The notes under the pieces are model-generated. The model saw only the letters and a program-made list of their open reading frames with translations. It had not been told where the DNA came from and searched no databases. From Petrosia ficiformis (lineage: Eukaryota; Porifera; Demospongiae; Haplosclerida; Petrosiidae): a DNA stretch of 64,000 bases. The stretch covers positions 1,049,001 to 1,113,000 of the forward strand of contig OX345640.1 of assembly GCA_947044365.1 (NCBI GenBank), in the 5' to 3' direction. Shown here in pieces: positions 10,331 through 23,100 of this stretch. Made by a program: the position numbers and the translations under genes. Each line of letters starts with the position of its first letter. Within the stretch, counting starts at the first letter, position 1.

Positions 10331-13300
10331 CGTATGTATGTATGTATGTACGTGTGTATGTATGTATGTATGTATGTATGTATGTATGTATGTTTGTATG
10401 TATGTATGTATGTATGTATGTATGTATGTATGTTTGTATGTACATATGTATGTATGTATGTATGTATGCATACAATGTATGTAGTTTTACGTACATGTAC
10501 GTACATACATACATACATGTGAATTAATGTATGTAACTATTTATACATGTAGTTTATGCTAGTATGTAATTTATGTACATATATATACATGTACATATAT
10601 GTATATATACACAGATCTCAGCAAAGTATGGTACTGGTGTACAAGATTTATTGGAATCTATTATTGTTAGAATACCTCACCCAACAGGAAACCCTAAGAA
10701 ACCTTTACGAATGTTACTATTTGACAGCTGGTATAATCAATACAGAGGTGTTATTTGTTTAATTGCTGTGGTTGATGGCTCCGTTAAGAGAGGTATGAAG
10801 TCACATGACACATAATTACCAGGAGTACATACATATCACCTGGACTATACAGTTAAGAAACAAGAAATATTGTACTTCAAATTGTACTCCTGAAATTAAT
10901 ATTATTTCGTATTACATTATATACATGTATATCTATTGATAATTTAGGAGATGTGGTGAGGTCCACTCATACTGGTAGAAAATATGAAGTAATGGAATTA
11001 GGTCTCCTTCAACCTCATCAAGTTCCTTTAGATTCACTGTTAGCTATTCTATCTATTTTCACATTACATAGCCATTCATTCTTTATTCTATCTCTCAGTA
11101 CATCATCTGTTTTAATATACCTTATATATCTAGATATTTCATCTTTCATCAGCCATTAATCTACATATATCTATTTATTCACTCATCCATTATCCATTCA
11201 ACAACCATACATGTACCAGTGTACCAGTGTACCCCTCTGATTGTATTCATCAACTATTAATTCATTTATCTATACTCATAACTATGTATTTATTCACTCA
11301 TCTACCTATCCATTATCCATTCAACCATTCACCAGTATACCCCTCTGATCTTATAGGTCCACTGGTCAAGTAGGATATCTTGTAACTGGTATGAGATCTA
11401 GTAGTGAGGCTCATATTGGTGATACATTACATCATAATGATGTAATAGTACAATCACTTGCTGCATTTAGACCAGCAAAACCAATGGTACAAGTGGGGAC
11501 ATAAATTCACATAATGGGCATTAAATAGAGTTTTATATATATACATTATTATATTGAAGTTCTCTGTTAATAGTCAAGGATATTTGTCTTTTTCAGGTAT
11601 TTGCTGGAATATATCCCATGGACCAATCAGAATATCCTACTCTTCGTTCCTCTCTGGAACGACTGACTCTTAATGATAGCAGTGTTAGTGTTCGTCCTGA
11701 TTCCAGTTCTGCTCTGGGTCAGGGATGGAGGATTGGATTTCTGGGTTTACTACATATGGAAGTGTTCACACAGAGACTAGAAGAAGTACATTTAATTTAA
11801 TTATATATTTAAAATATATAATTATATTTATATATAGGAGTTCAGTACATCTGTTCTAGTAACTACACCAAATGTGTCTTATAAAGGTATATATGTGTCA
11901 TAATGTGTTATAATGTGTTATAATGTGTCTTTTTATATTAGCCATTTTGAAAGATGAACAAGAACTTCTAATCTTAAACCCATCTGAAGTATGTAAGTAT
12001 GTACTTTATAGTTTATACATTAATATATGTATGTATGTATGTATGTATGTACATATGTTTATACGTATATGTATGAACATGTGTATATAATTATGAACAT
12101 ACTATATTAGGTTGTATGATGTATTATATATTTCAGTTTCCAGATCGACATAGAGTAAAGGAGTTTCTAGAACCAGTAGTGAATGGTACACTCATATTTC
12201 CTGATCAATATCTGGGAAAGATATTACAACTGTGTGAGGTAAGAGTAAGGAGGGGAGGGAGAGAGAGGGGAGGGAGGTGAATCCATTTCATGAGAAAGAG
12301 AGGAGGTCGGGACTTAGAGGGAGAGGAGATTACCTACAAATGAATTTTATTTTCTCTGTTTACAGAACAGAAGGGGTATTCAACAGGAGATGTTATATCT
12401 TGATAGTTCTCGTGTGATGCTCAAATATCTTCTTCCACTCAGTGAAGTAGTGGTAGACATGTTTGATCAGATTAAGAGTCTTTCATCAGGTTATGCCAGG
12501 TGAGGAGGCATGAGTAAGAAACTAAGAAATGGAGAATGAGGAGGAGGAAGGTTGTTCTCATGTGTAGGGGATAAGGAGAGAGGATGATAGATAAACTGAT
12601 AGAAATGAGAAATGAAATTTTTTGTTTATATCTAAACTTTATAAACATAATTATTTTGTGTTGTAGTTTTGATTATGAAGATGCTGGTTATAAACCTGCT
12701 GAACTGATCAAAGTGAGTGATATACATCCTGATGTATGTATGTATATATGTACATTTGTATGTGTCTTATATAATTATATATCTTTTAATTAGTTAGATA
12801 TTCTTCTTAATGGACATCAGGTTGATGCTCTCTCATGTATTATACATAATAATAAAGCTTACACTTTTGGTAGATCAGTCTGTTTGAAACTTAAAGAGAC
12901 AATTCACAGGTTTGATTATATCTATAGGTTAATACTGATTTCTGTATATACATGGTTATATGTAATTTGAATCATACTCTAGTATGATGTAGACTGGGAA
13001 ATGTTTGAAAATGGAAACAATTGTTTTAGAAATTTTCACATTATTAATTGACTTGAGAAATAAATTATGTTATAATCTTGTTTGTGTACATGTGTATATA
13101 ATGGGTGTGGTTGTGTGTAATGTGAACCAAACTTCCATACACTTTCAGTCAATGCATGACTGAATATCTCATTATAGACAATTATTTGAAGTGGCTATAC
13201 AAGCAGCTGTTAATGGACGTGTTATTGCCAGGGAAACGTGAGTCATGTACACCCAAATGGATAGCTAGTACATACATACCTTCTTCATTATTCTTTTGTT

Positions 13301-14427
13301 TCAGAGTGAAAGCATTAAGAAAAGATGTTACTGCAAAATGTGTATGTGTATAACTATAAACTCTGTTTGTATTTTACAAGCCGCATACTTCAGACTTCTA
13401 TATATATGTGACTGGATGAAAATCAGTCACTTGGAAATGATTTTGAGCAAATGGTGGTTATTCAGCCATTACATTTTATGAATGGAACTAAATTTAGTAG
13501 ATAGAGCAATAGTTGATTCTCCTGCAGTAGGCTTTCTCTATAAATAGTAGAATAGTGAGTGTTTACAGACAAGTGTTTGTTATTTTCCAAGTGACTAGTT
13601 TTCTTATCCATAGTTATATTTCCGTTGTATTTTATGTACATGAACAACTTTCACACATGTATGGAGTGTGCAGGTATAACACTAGCTGTAGTTATACTTG
13701 CATAGTAATAAATGAGTGCATTTGGTTCATAAATATGCCTAATAATATGTAAAGGTGATATCATCATTCAATGCTCCATCCCTTAATAAATACTATTCAT
13801 TGAACTATAAGAATAAATGAGAGATGTTATGTAATATTGAGTAATATCAGTATTCATTGAACTATAGTGGTCTATATTGAATATTGTTTGTTATGTGAGA
13901 GCTATTCCAAGAATATGGGCTCTTGCTAACAGCATGAAATAATTTGATCATATATATATGGTACTGTAGAAACCCCACCCCTAACCATTTATGCCTAGTA
14001 TAATTATATTCCAATTAAGGTTGCATGAAGCATACTCTAGAATGTCTGCCTGCCCTTATGAAATTAACATGCATGTAATTATACTTTATATAATTATAGT
14101 TAAAAAATATTTTAGTTAAGTGCAAGCTGTAAAAATGATGCTATTGTTATAATTACATGTATACATGCACAGCATAATTATTATGACGATTATAATTATT
14201 ATTGTACAAACACAACATGTACTTTTGTAATTGAAGTGAGAAGATCGAGTCTTAGATAATAAACTATGTCTGAAATAAACATATTTTTTTGTTTTATATA
14301 GTATGGTGGTGATATCACTAGGAAAATGAAACTATTACATAAACAGAGAGAAGGTAAAAAGAGATTGAAAAGAATTGGAAATGTGGAACTAAGTCGAGAA
14401 TCATTTCTATCTGTACTACAAAGATGA
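8469..14427 (+). CDS. GUF1: GUF1, mitochondrial translation elongation factor 4 (LepA family), complete
   Basis: Nineteen exons join in frame: 8469-8537, 8695-8794, 9187-9344, 9582-9662, 9718-9795, 9852-9935, 10615-10792, 10948-11038, 11357-11486, 11597-11785, 11838-11886, 11942-11988, 12137-12238, 12366-12499, 12667-12712, 12794-12909, 13178-13237, 13305-13341 and 14302-14427. The total is 1,875 nt, 624 codons plus stop. Exon 1 encodes an Arg-rich, acid-free presequence (MIRFLLRRN...RQLHTK) of mitochondrial type. Then come G1 AHVDHGKST, switch [15 protein letters not shown]3 DTPGHVD, G4 NKID and G5 SAK, followed by the EF4-specific C-terminal domain ([19 protein letters not shown]). GUF1 is a ribosome-dependent GTPase of mitochondrial translation. 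It is the only intact copy of three here. ATTAAA at 14445-14450 may be the polyadenylation signal. Confidence 0.96.
8597..8632. repeat. AT dinucleotide microsatellite in GUF1 intron 1
   Basis: This is an uninterrupted run of alternating A and T between the presequence exon and the G1 exon. The matching intron of copy 3 (near 52930) lacks the run, so it expanded, or was lost, after the duplication. Confidence 0.85.
8795..9170. repeat. TACATG/AT-rich imperfect palindromic repeat in GUF1 intron 2
   Basis: The intron is made of self-complementary words (TACATGTA, TATATA, GTACATAC) in irregular order, so both strands read much alike and many hairpins are possible. Peptide frames here are artefacts of the repeat. 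The functional 3' splice site follows at 9185-9186. Confidence 0.75.
9936..10525. repeat. Long (TATG)n tetranucleotide array in GUF1 intron 6
   Basis: About 590 bases of TATG/GTAT repeats interrupted by TTTG, TACG and TATATA variants. The array begins directly at the 5' splice site (GTATGTGTATGT). It produces open frames in all six frames (Met-Tyr-Val-Cys or His-Thr-Tyr-Ile periodic peptides) with no biological meaning. Confidence 0.95.
13342..14301 (+). other. GUF1 intron 18, no gene seen
   Basis: This 960-base intron precedes the last GUF1 exon and is conserved in outline with the copy 3 intron (about 55205-56152). I see no open frame with family features and no structured RNA that I can support. 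Confidence 0.6.
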
Positions 14428-14673
14428 TATAATTATTAGTTTTTATTAAAGTAATTAATAATAACAGGGCTGGGATGATTAATCACTTAATCGATGAATC
14501 AATCACTGTATTTCTGACTATTGATTGTAAGTTTGTGATATTGTTTATGTCAAAAGACATGCTTTTCAAGCATGCAAACGTATAATATGGAAAGTGACAG
14601 GAAATGATCATCAAATGGGAGTAGTTTCCTGCATTGGCCTAATTTTGACCCAGCCCGTTCGGCATTCCTCAAA

Positions 14674-15054
14674 ATGGCACAAAGAATGTCTCAGTTGAAC
14701 CGTCTTCTAATCGGATATTCTCAAGCTAGCCTAGAAAGAAGAGAATATGATGACAACCTCTTCCTGACTCTAAGTGAAGAAATTCTCAGTTTTGATCTGG
14801 CTGCACCGTATTTTGGTTTCACTCAATCGGAAATAAATGCAATTCATGAGGATTACAACAACGAGAAATTGAAAAGACTACAAATGCTGTGGAACTGGAA
14901 GAGTAAAAACGGCACCAGTGCCACATATCTCGCCATTATTAAAATATTTCTGAAAATGAAAATATATCCCTTGCAGAAGTCGTATTGAAAGCATCTCGGA
15001 ATGAAGGCGTAACCACCGATTATCGAAACCGAGGAGAAGAGCTTTTTACAGATG
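14674..15054 (+). CDS. Death-domain exon, probable 5' exon of gene B, with a one-base frameshift
   Basis: The ATG at 14674 opens a frame with a death-fold pattern: FLTLSEEILSFDL, FGFTQSEINAI, then MLWNWKSKNGTSATYLAI for helices 5 and 6. It is close to the death domain of gene D. Near 14957 the frame breaks by one missing base relative to gene D. The next frame carries the expected last helix (LAEVVLKA) and runs to a phase 1 donor at 15054. Phase 1 is what the gene B exon at 17132 needs, so I infer they are spliced. The frameshift sits in an A-rich run and could be real decay or a sequence error. Confidence 0.65.
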
Positions 15055-17131
15055 GTGAGACTATAGCTACAGATAGTTTGCATGTGAGGGTAGAATTTAG
15101 ACAAAGGCTATTTTGTCTGAAAATTTATATATTCCTCTAGTATATAATTATGCATGATAAAATATATCTCATGCACCCCTCACGGAAAGGTGGTAGTCTG
15201 GCGAGCCCAGCCCCTTCGCATGACAGAGGAAGGGTCTGGCGAAACGCGTACATTGAATCTGTCTCAAGGCCAGAAATCTCGGCCTGGCCAATCGAATTGC
15301 AATGATGGCATCATGTGACATAGCAACACATAAATAACCATTATAAAGTTAATAAATATGGAGGTGCAAGTTACTTTGGCTGCTATTAAACTTGATATTC
15401 TAGTCTGTGTGAAGAGCAATCACATCTTTTGCTTCTGGAAACGACGTATTTGTGTCGTTACCTACTGGTTTTGGGAAGACATTGTGTTATTTGTCAACAT
15501 CACGGCTGCTATCGATGTTATTTACCATTTCTCTCAGCTGTATATAAACAGGATGGCCTTCCAAAAGTCGTCTCTTTCTTGTACCAGCACCACTACTTGA
15601 AAGTTTTAAACAACATCCCAGGCAAATGGACATCGTGGAAACACATGAACGTTAATTACAATAATTAATTGCATTCTTTGAATTCCGTCGAAACAGATTC
15701 AATGCACACGTTTCGCCAGACCCTTCCTCTCTCATGCGAAGAGGCTGGGCTCGCCAGACTAGAAAGGTAGAGGGTCTGAGAACACCAGAATTTGTTCTGC
15801 AATAATTGTAATTAGAGGCTTGGGTGTGGCCTTACCATCCAATTTCTGGCGAGTTATTGAACTACTCTCACTTATCTGATGTTTATTAAAAGTAATCACC
15901 ATAGATACTAGATAGGTCTGTCTTATGGCTAATCTAGGTAGGCTGGCATGCATAATTATTTCCATCCAAATTTGGTACTGTGGAAAAATGATAAAAACAT
16001 ATTACAGACAAAAGGAAGTAGATCTATGATCTCTATTAGCAAATTTTATTCCTTATAGCCAATGTTTCTATTATGTAAACTGTGGTAAAAGCTTTAACAA
16101 AAACTTGCTCATCATTGCACATGTATAACGATATTCATTAATAGATTTAATTGTATTCATTCGCTGTTTCGTCATTGGTATGCGATAATTAGCTGCACTG
16201 GAACAACTTCAATGTTCCCAGACCATATTACTCTTCAAGTGAATGGACAGGCTATGGCAGACTAGGTAAAATATGATAATGTGCAAATGAATTTGCTTAC
16301 TAAAACAAATACTCCAGCAGTACTGAAGTAAAACAGTTGTAGGAAATTGACAATTAAATTGCCTATATAGATCCTGTGCATTAGACAAATAGCTGGGTGA
16401 ATGGCTACTTCCTTTATATCAATATGAACACACTTATAGCTGCCTAACTAACACTCCCTTGAGGCAGATTCACACCTGGGCAGTTAATGCAATGTAAGCA
16501 CTTACATCTAGATTATACATAGATTTTTATAGTATTTTATAACTTTCCTTATGAATTCTGTATGAAAAAAGTTTCTATATCTTACGCTACAATAAATGTA
16601 GATCATGTTATACATTATAGATAACGTATACTTGCTTGTATTGTGTTCAACCTCCATAGCACACTGTGAATCCACTTTTAGGACTGAACAAATCTTTTTT
16701 TTTTAATATACTTCTATCGCAACCAAACAAAAAAGATTTTACGAGTCGTTTCTGTGAAATAACTGCTATAGTCAGAGCTCAAAATTAGCACTTGTCTACT
16801 CCTGGCAACCGCTGTTAGTTGTTACTCGTACCTAGCTCCTTCAAATGGTATATATAATCAGTTGAGAAAGAGAAATTATGATACCTCAAAAACTCACACA
16901 TTGACTTGTATATATGCTACTTTACATATATTCATTGTAAATATTATAATTCTTGGTATTACATGTCAAATAGTATTACGAATTGTTACTATTAATGGAA
17001 TTATATTCGAGACTCTTACTGTTAATAGAATTGTAACTAATACATACAATTACTAATTGTGGTTATTAATATTTATGTAGTATCATGCTGTTACTATTAA
17101 AATGTAATCTGTTGTTAATGTGTCTTTACAG
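15055..17131 (+). other. Putative gene B intron with MITE
   Basis: The gap holds a 568-base MITE (15194-15761) and a degenerate end of a related element near 16200-16265 (GGCTATGGCAGACTAG). I found no exon between the death-domain exon and the FN3 exon at 17132. The frames at 15358-15668 lie inside the MITE, and the one at 16862-17056 has no recognisable features. Confidence 0.5.
15194..15761. mobile_element. Second MITE of the TAGTCTGGCG family
   Basis: Inverted repeats start TAGTCTGGCG at both ends and share the GGTCTGG...GAAACGCGTA block with the element at 6810-7402, while the interior is different. The flanks GAAAGGTGG (15185-15193) and GAAAGGTAG (15762-15770) form a 9-base target duplication with one mismatch, suggesting an older insertion. 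No transposase is visible. It lies in the putative gene B intron. Confidence 0.87.
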
Positions 17132-20100
17132 AATTGTCTCATATTACTGGATTAAGTGGTATGAGTGAAGTTAGTACAGGTGTTCATGCTCTACCTCCAG
17201 TGCCAAGCCAACCAGGTCAACCACAAGCTGTTCATATAAGCCATGACAAGATTACTATAACTTGGGCCAAACCACAATTAAAAGCAAAACGAGTTCATAA
17301 TTATGTAATCCATTACAAATCAATAACGAAACATGGCTGGACTATAGTTAATACCGAGAGTAGTTTGGAGGAATTAGTGATCAGTGGATTAGAACCCAAT
17401 ACAGAATATATATTCAAAGTACGAGCTGAAAGTGAAAGTGTTGATGGATGTAGTGAAGACAGTAAACTCAGTATTCCTATCACAACCAAATCTCCAGTAC
17501 CTAGTCAACCAGGCAAACCCATATGTAAAGCTAAGGCTCATGATCGTATTACTTTAGTTTGGTCCAAACCAAATGAGTATTATGAAAGTGTTGAATGTTA
17601 CAAAATAGGTTATAATGAAAAGAAGATAGAGAAGGCCAAGGTAACAGATGGTCGAGTGGAGGAGATAGTAATTGATGAATTAGAGCCACAAACAGGGTAC
17701 TATTTTAAAGTAAAAGCAAAATCCAGATATGGTAATAGTCAAAATAGTCTTTCCAGTGATCTCATCATTACCGATTTTTTACGTCCAGTTTTATCATCTA
17801 GTGTGCAACATAATAGTATTTCATTATCCTGGTCCAAGCCACAATATGGAAGTCCTTCAGTACAGAGTTATACTATGTTCTATCATATTGAAGATGATCC
17901 TTTGCAAAAATGCAAATCACGGATATCAGAAGGTCCCGAGACAACAATGACAATCATTGATCTTGTTCCTGAAACTCGCTACATTTTCAAAGTACAAGCT
18001 AATTGTCCAACTGGAAAGAGTGAAATGAGCGAGAAGGTTATAGTTAAAACTGATGTACTAGTGGGTGTAGATGATCAACACACAATGAATGTTCCTACAG
18101 GTCAAGACACTCAGCAATCTACTGATGCATTACCAGTACCTACTCAGCAAATACCTACACTTGGACGTCCATTTCGTTTGGGAATAGTGTACGATTATTG
18201 CAGTGATTGTATTCTCCCCGATGTGACTCTATGGCATAATAATGTGCTGAAAGAAGTTATTACAAAAACTTCTAAGAAGGTCTCTCAGTTTGATATCATT
18301 ACTGATATCCTCCCTGCTGAAGCTCTTGGAGTTGAGGGAAGTTTGAAACTGAGCTATTTAGGAGGTTTGATTAAAGAAAGTCATATTTCTGGTTCAGCTA
18401 GATACCTTTACAACTACAAATCCTCAAAGCAGGCTCGAGTAGCTATTCGATACAAGTATATTTCACACTATGAAGAAGTGAACCATGAACAGATACCAAA
18501 TGATCAGTACTATACCTTGTCCAAGGAAGATGGTGGTACTCATATCGTGACTGGAATTTCATATGGTGTCGAGGCCATCTTTGTTATCGATCAAGAGGTA
18601 GCTGATCGCAAGAAATATCAACAAATTTGTGAGGGACTACAGGAGAAAGCTGCTCGATTTTGTAAAGCTCTTAATGAACAGTGTGATGTTGACTTGTTAG
18701 AGCTGCCTGCGGCAGAAGAATTAAGTGTTACATACTTTGGAGATTTCTCAGCACCTCAAAGGAAGATTTCCACATTTCAAGATGTAGCAAAGTTTTGTAA
18801 GAATCTTCCTAAAAATAATTCTAGTCTTGTTCCACAACAAGTATGCCTCCATCCTTTGAGCGAACTAAATAGTGGTATGTTTCCTCATCTTGATCTTTGT
18901 ATAATTAGTACTCATTTGGTCAGGCAGGTAGAGAGTATAATGCAATGTTTACATGACATAGAGATTAAGGGCAGCAACTTGATGAATACAAACGTTTACC
19001 AGTATTTTATTGGTATCCAAGAGCAACTCTCCAAGTTTTCTTCCATTGTTTCTGCATACAAAGATTGTTTCGTTAAACAGTTAGGTGTCTTATTACCAAA
19101 GATACGTGGGGGACAAGAGAAAGAACAAGAACTAGAGAAACTTTGTCTTAATTCGCATTTTAACCGTGAAGTTCTGTCTAGCTGGATAGAAGAAAAGTTA
19201 TGCGAGATCACTTTCATTACTGAATGCCTAGAAACACTCCACCATGTGTCAGGTCAGACAATTAATTCTTTTCACTAATTATTATTATTGTATATATAAA
19301 AAAGTCACTGACATTTTAATTATTATGTAATCAATTGAGCAATTGTTGAAACTGAAACAAATTATTTTCTGAAAAGAATAGAAATTACAACAGAGTTGAT
19401 TACATCACATAATTTAACGTACTAGAGTTAAACAAGGCTCACACTATTCTTAGTACATCATGTAAAATATCAGTCATTTTAAAGGAAAATATTATCATCA
19501 TGTTTTTATATGTCTATTTTAGGTGTAAAATTGGAATTTCCAACAGTGATTGACCCTATGAAGACAGTTATTGCTTTTGAGTTCAAGGCTATCAATAGGA
19601 TTGACCGCACTTTGACGACAATGTCTGAATATCTGGACTCAGAAAAGCAAATTGCTAAACATTCAGTACAAACCCCATGGTACAAGAATGAAGCTATCAA
19701 GGAAAATGTCACACAAAAGATGAGTCAGTTTATTAGCTTTGTTAAATCCAATGCTGACAATGACAGTATCAACTTTATTGTTACGGGTACTAGTGAAGAC
19801 ACACACGATTATGATAAAGGCGTACAGATAGTCTCTTATATTAATGGACAACTTGATGATCAAAACTTTGAACCGCCTTCTGCTCCCTGCCTACTCGAAC
19901 AATCTAGTGTGCAACATGATAGTATCAAATTGGCATGGTCCAAGCCACAGTATGGAAGTACTTCAGTCCAACATTATATTGTGTTCTATCATGCACAACA
20001 AGATCCTCCTCTAAATTGCAAATCTGAAATGACAGAAGCAGTTGAGACAACAATGGTAATCACTCATCTTGTTCCTAACACTAGCTACACTTTCCGAGTA

Positions 20101-23100
20101 CAAGCTGCTTGTATAATAGGAAAGAGTGAGCCCAGCATTGGTATCATAGTGAAAACTCTTGACGATCGCCAAAGCATGATAATCCCTCCTTGTCAAGCAA
20201 CTCAGCCGACTATAAACACTCTACCAGCACCTGGTCAACCCTCAGCAGGTAATGTAACTGATAACAGTATCGAGCTTACGTGGGAGGAACCAAAACCTTG
20301 TGATGATTCTATTGATCGCTACATAGTGTCATGTTGTTGTGTCGATGATGATGAAGAAGACAAAATATTTCTGACTGAAAATAATAAGACATACATTGTA
20401 ATTTTTGGTTTGGCTCAAGAAACATCTTATCAGTTCAGAGCAAGTGCTCAATACAAAACAGGACTCAGTAAAGAAAGTAGGAAAAGCAAGGCTATCATGA
20501 CTACACCACTATTACTAGTAGCAGGTCCACCTGGTAAACCATCAATTGTGAATACAACTAGTAACAGCATTGACCTAAAATGGGAAAAACCACAAGAGAA
20601 TCCTGACAATATAGATGGATACAAAGTTCTCTATCGTTCAAAAGATGATCCTCCAAATTCAGAATGGAAGTCTCAACAAACTAATGGAGTAGCGGAGCAG
20701 ATTACGATTAGTGGATTGGTACCTGAGAAACCATATCATTTCAAAGTGCAGGCCATATATAACAATGAAGAGGGTGAAACAAGTAGCGTTAGTGAAGCTT
20801 ACATAAAATGTAGATTGTCTAGTCCAGAAGAAGGTCAGCACAAAGTAAATATCCCTCTTCATCACGCACCTCAGCCAACAAACACCTCCAAGACACTACC
20901 AGAACCAGGTATCCCCAAGGCTCTCAATATAACGTATAACAGCATCAAATTGACATGGGATGAACCAAAGCCTTGTGGTGAGAATGTTGAACAATATATA
21001 GTGACTTGCTTTAACTTAGATGATACCGATGACGATGATGAACCAAAATGTACATTTCATATTACAAAAGATGATGAAAATACCATTGTCATTCCTGGCC
21101 TGAGTCAAGATACAAATTACAAGTTTAACATAAAAGCTCAATACAAAACTGGATCCAGTAAGAACAGCAAGAAGAGTACAGTTATCAAGACCCACCCACA
21201 AGTACTAGTAGCAGGTCCACCTGGTAAACCATCAATTGTGAATACAACTAGTAACAGCATTGACCTAAAATGGGAAAAACCACGAGAGAATCCCTACAAT
21301 ATGGATGGATACAAAGTTCTCTATCGTTCAAAAGATGATTCTCCTAATTCAGAATGGAAGTCTCAACAAACTAATGGAGTAGTGGAGCAGATTACAATTA
21401 GTGGATTGGAACCTGAGAAACCATATCATTTCAAAGTGCAGGCCATATATAACAATGTAGAGGGTGAAACAAGTACCATTAGAGAGGCTGTTCATACTAA
21501 ATGTGTATTGCCTAGTCCAGGTAAACCTGCAGCTTCACGTAAAACACACAATAGTCTTACGTTACATTGGAGTGAGCCTTCAATGCATTTTTATAAAAGT
21601 TATGATAAATTAAAGTGTTATAAAGTTTTGTATCGATCTCCACATGATTCTCGTGATACCTGGGAATCTCGCGTTATAGACAGTACAAAAACAAAGACAG
21701 AAATTCATGGTTTATCTCCAGCAACAGAGTATATTTTCAAAGTACAAGCTGGCTCCTCAGATCATCACTTTGGTAAAGACAGCAAGGAAAGTGATGTCAT
21801 CAAAACAAAACAACTTACACCAGGCCGTCCTGGAAAACCTGAATGTGTGCAAAATAGTGATACACGTGTTCAGCTGCGATGGGCTAAGCCAATGGAAAAT
21901 GCTGATACTGTTCAGCACTATGTTGTCTCATACTGTTGTATAGATGGCATCCGTAAATGGAAAGAGTATGACAAGACTACTGTTTCACAAGAGATTGTAG
22001 TTACTGGACTTACACCGTATACTCGATATTACTTCACAGTTCAAGCTATATCTGAAAATGGAAGTAGTGAAAATAGTGATGGAAGTGATACAATTCAGAC
22101 TTTAGCTCCAGTACCAGGTATACCAGGCCAGCCTGAAGTAGTAAATGTAACACATAACAGTGTCAATTTAAAATGGACAAAACCTACACAGTATCCAGAG
22201 TATGTTATGAAATACTGTGTGTATTATTGTTCCCAACAAGAGAAATCAAAAGAATGGTCAGTACTCCAAGTTACTGGAGTAAAAGAAAACGTCACAGTTC
22301 CTGGGTTGTCTCCTAAGACTGCTTATCTTTTCAAAGTCCAAGCTATCAACAACACTAAATCCAGTGGGATGAGTGAAGTTAGTAAGCCTATCTGTACTTC
22401 AACTCCAATTCCAAGCCAACCAAGTCAACTACGGTCTATTAATAAAAGTCATGATAAAATCACAATAACATGGGCCAAACCACAATTTTACTCAGAATTG
22501 GTTCAGAATTACACAATCCAATACATACTAATTAAAAATACATCAAGTACAACTTGGTGGACAACAGTGAATACTGAAAGTGCTGTGGAGGAATTTGAGA
22601 TCAGTGGATTAGAAGTTAATACAAGCTACTTATTTAAAGTACAAGCAAAAAGTGTTGATGGATCTAGTGAAGAGAGTGAGACAAGTGAGATTCAAACTAC
22701 TATCCCAATACCAGGCAAACCAGAACTACCTAAAGTAGTTTCTGTTACACATAACAGTGTTAGTCTAGAATGGGCTAAGCCTACACAGTATAGTGAGTTT
22801 GTTATAAACTATCAGGGCTATTATTTTTCTCAAGAAGAACCCGAGAAACAAAAACCATTTATTGGGGTAGAAGAAAAACTAACAGTTACTGAATTGTCTC
22901 CTGAAACTATGTATGTTTTCAGACTCCATGCTCAAAGTAAGACCGGATCTAGTGAAACAAATGAAATTAGTATCCCTACTCTACCTCCAGTACCAACCCA
23001 ACCAGGTCAGCCACAAGCTGTTAATATAAGTCATGACAAGATTACTGTAATTTGGGCCAAACCACAAGAGAACGCAGAATACATTCAAAGTTATACAATC

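Noticed and set aside
9930..10527. Six overlapping open frames on both strands encoding Tyr/Cys/Met or Thr/Tyr/Ile/His periodic peptides
   Set aside because: They are translations of a TATG microsatellite inside a GUF1 intron; the same applies to 53409-53904 and 26454-26660.
15358..15668. Short plus-strand open frames
   Set aside because: They lie wholly within the second MITE and show no transposase or other family motif.
16200..16265. A third complete MITE
   Set aside because: Only one degenerate end resembling the TAGTCTGGC terminus is visible; no partner terminus or target duplication was found.
16862..17056. 64-codon open frame
   Set aside because: Low complexity, no splice or family support, inside a putative intron.
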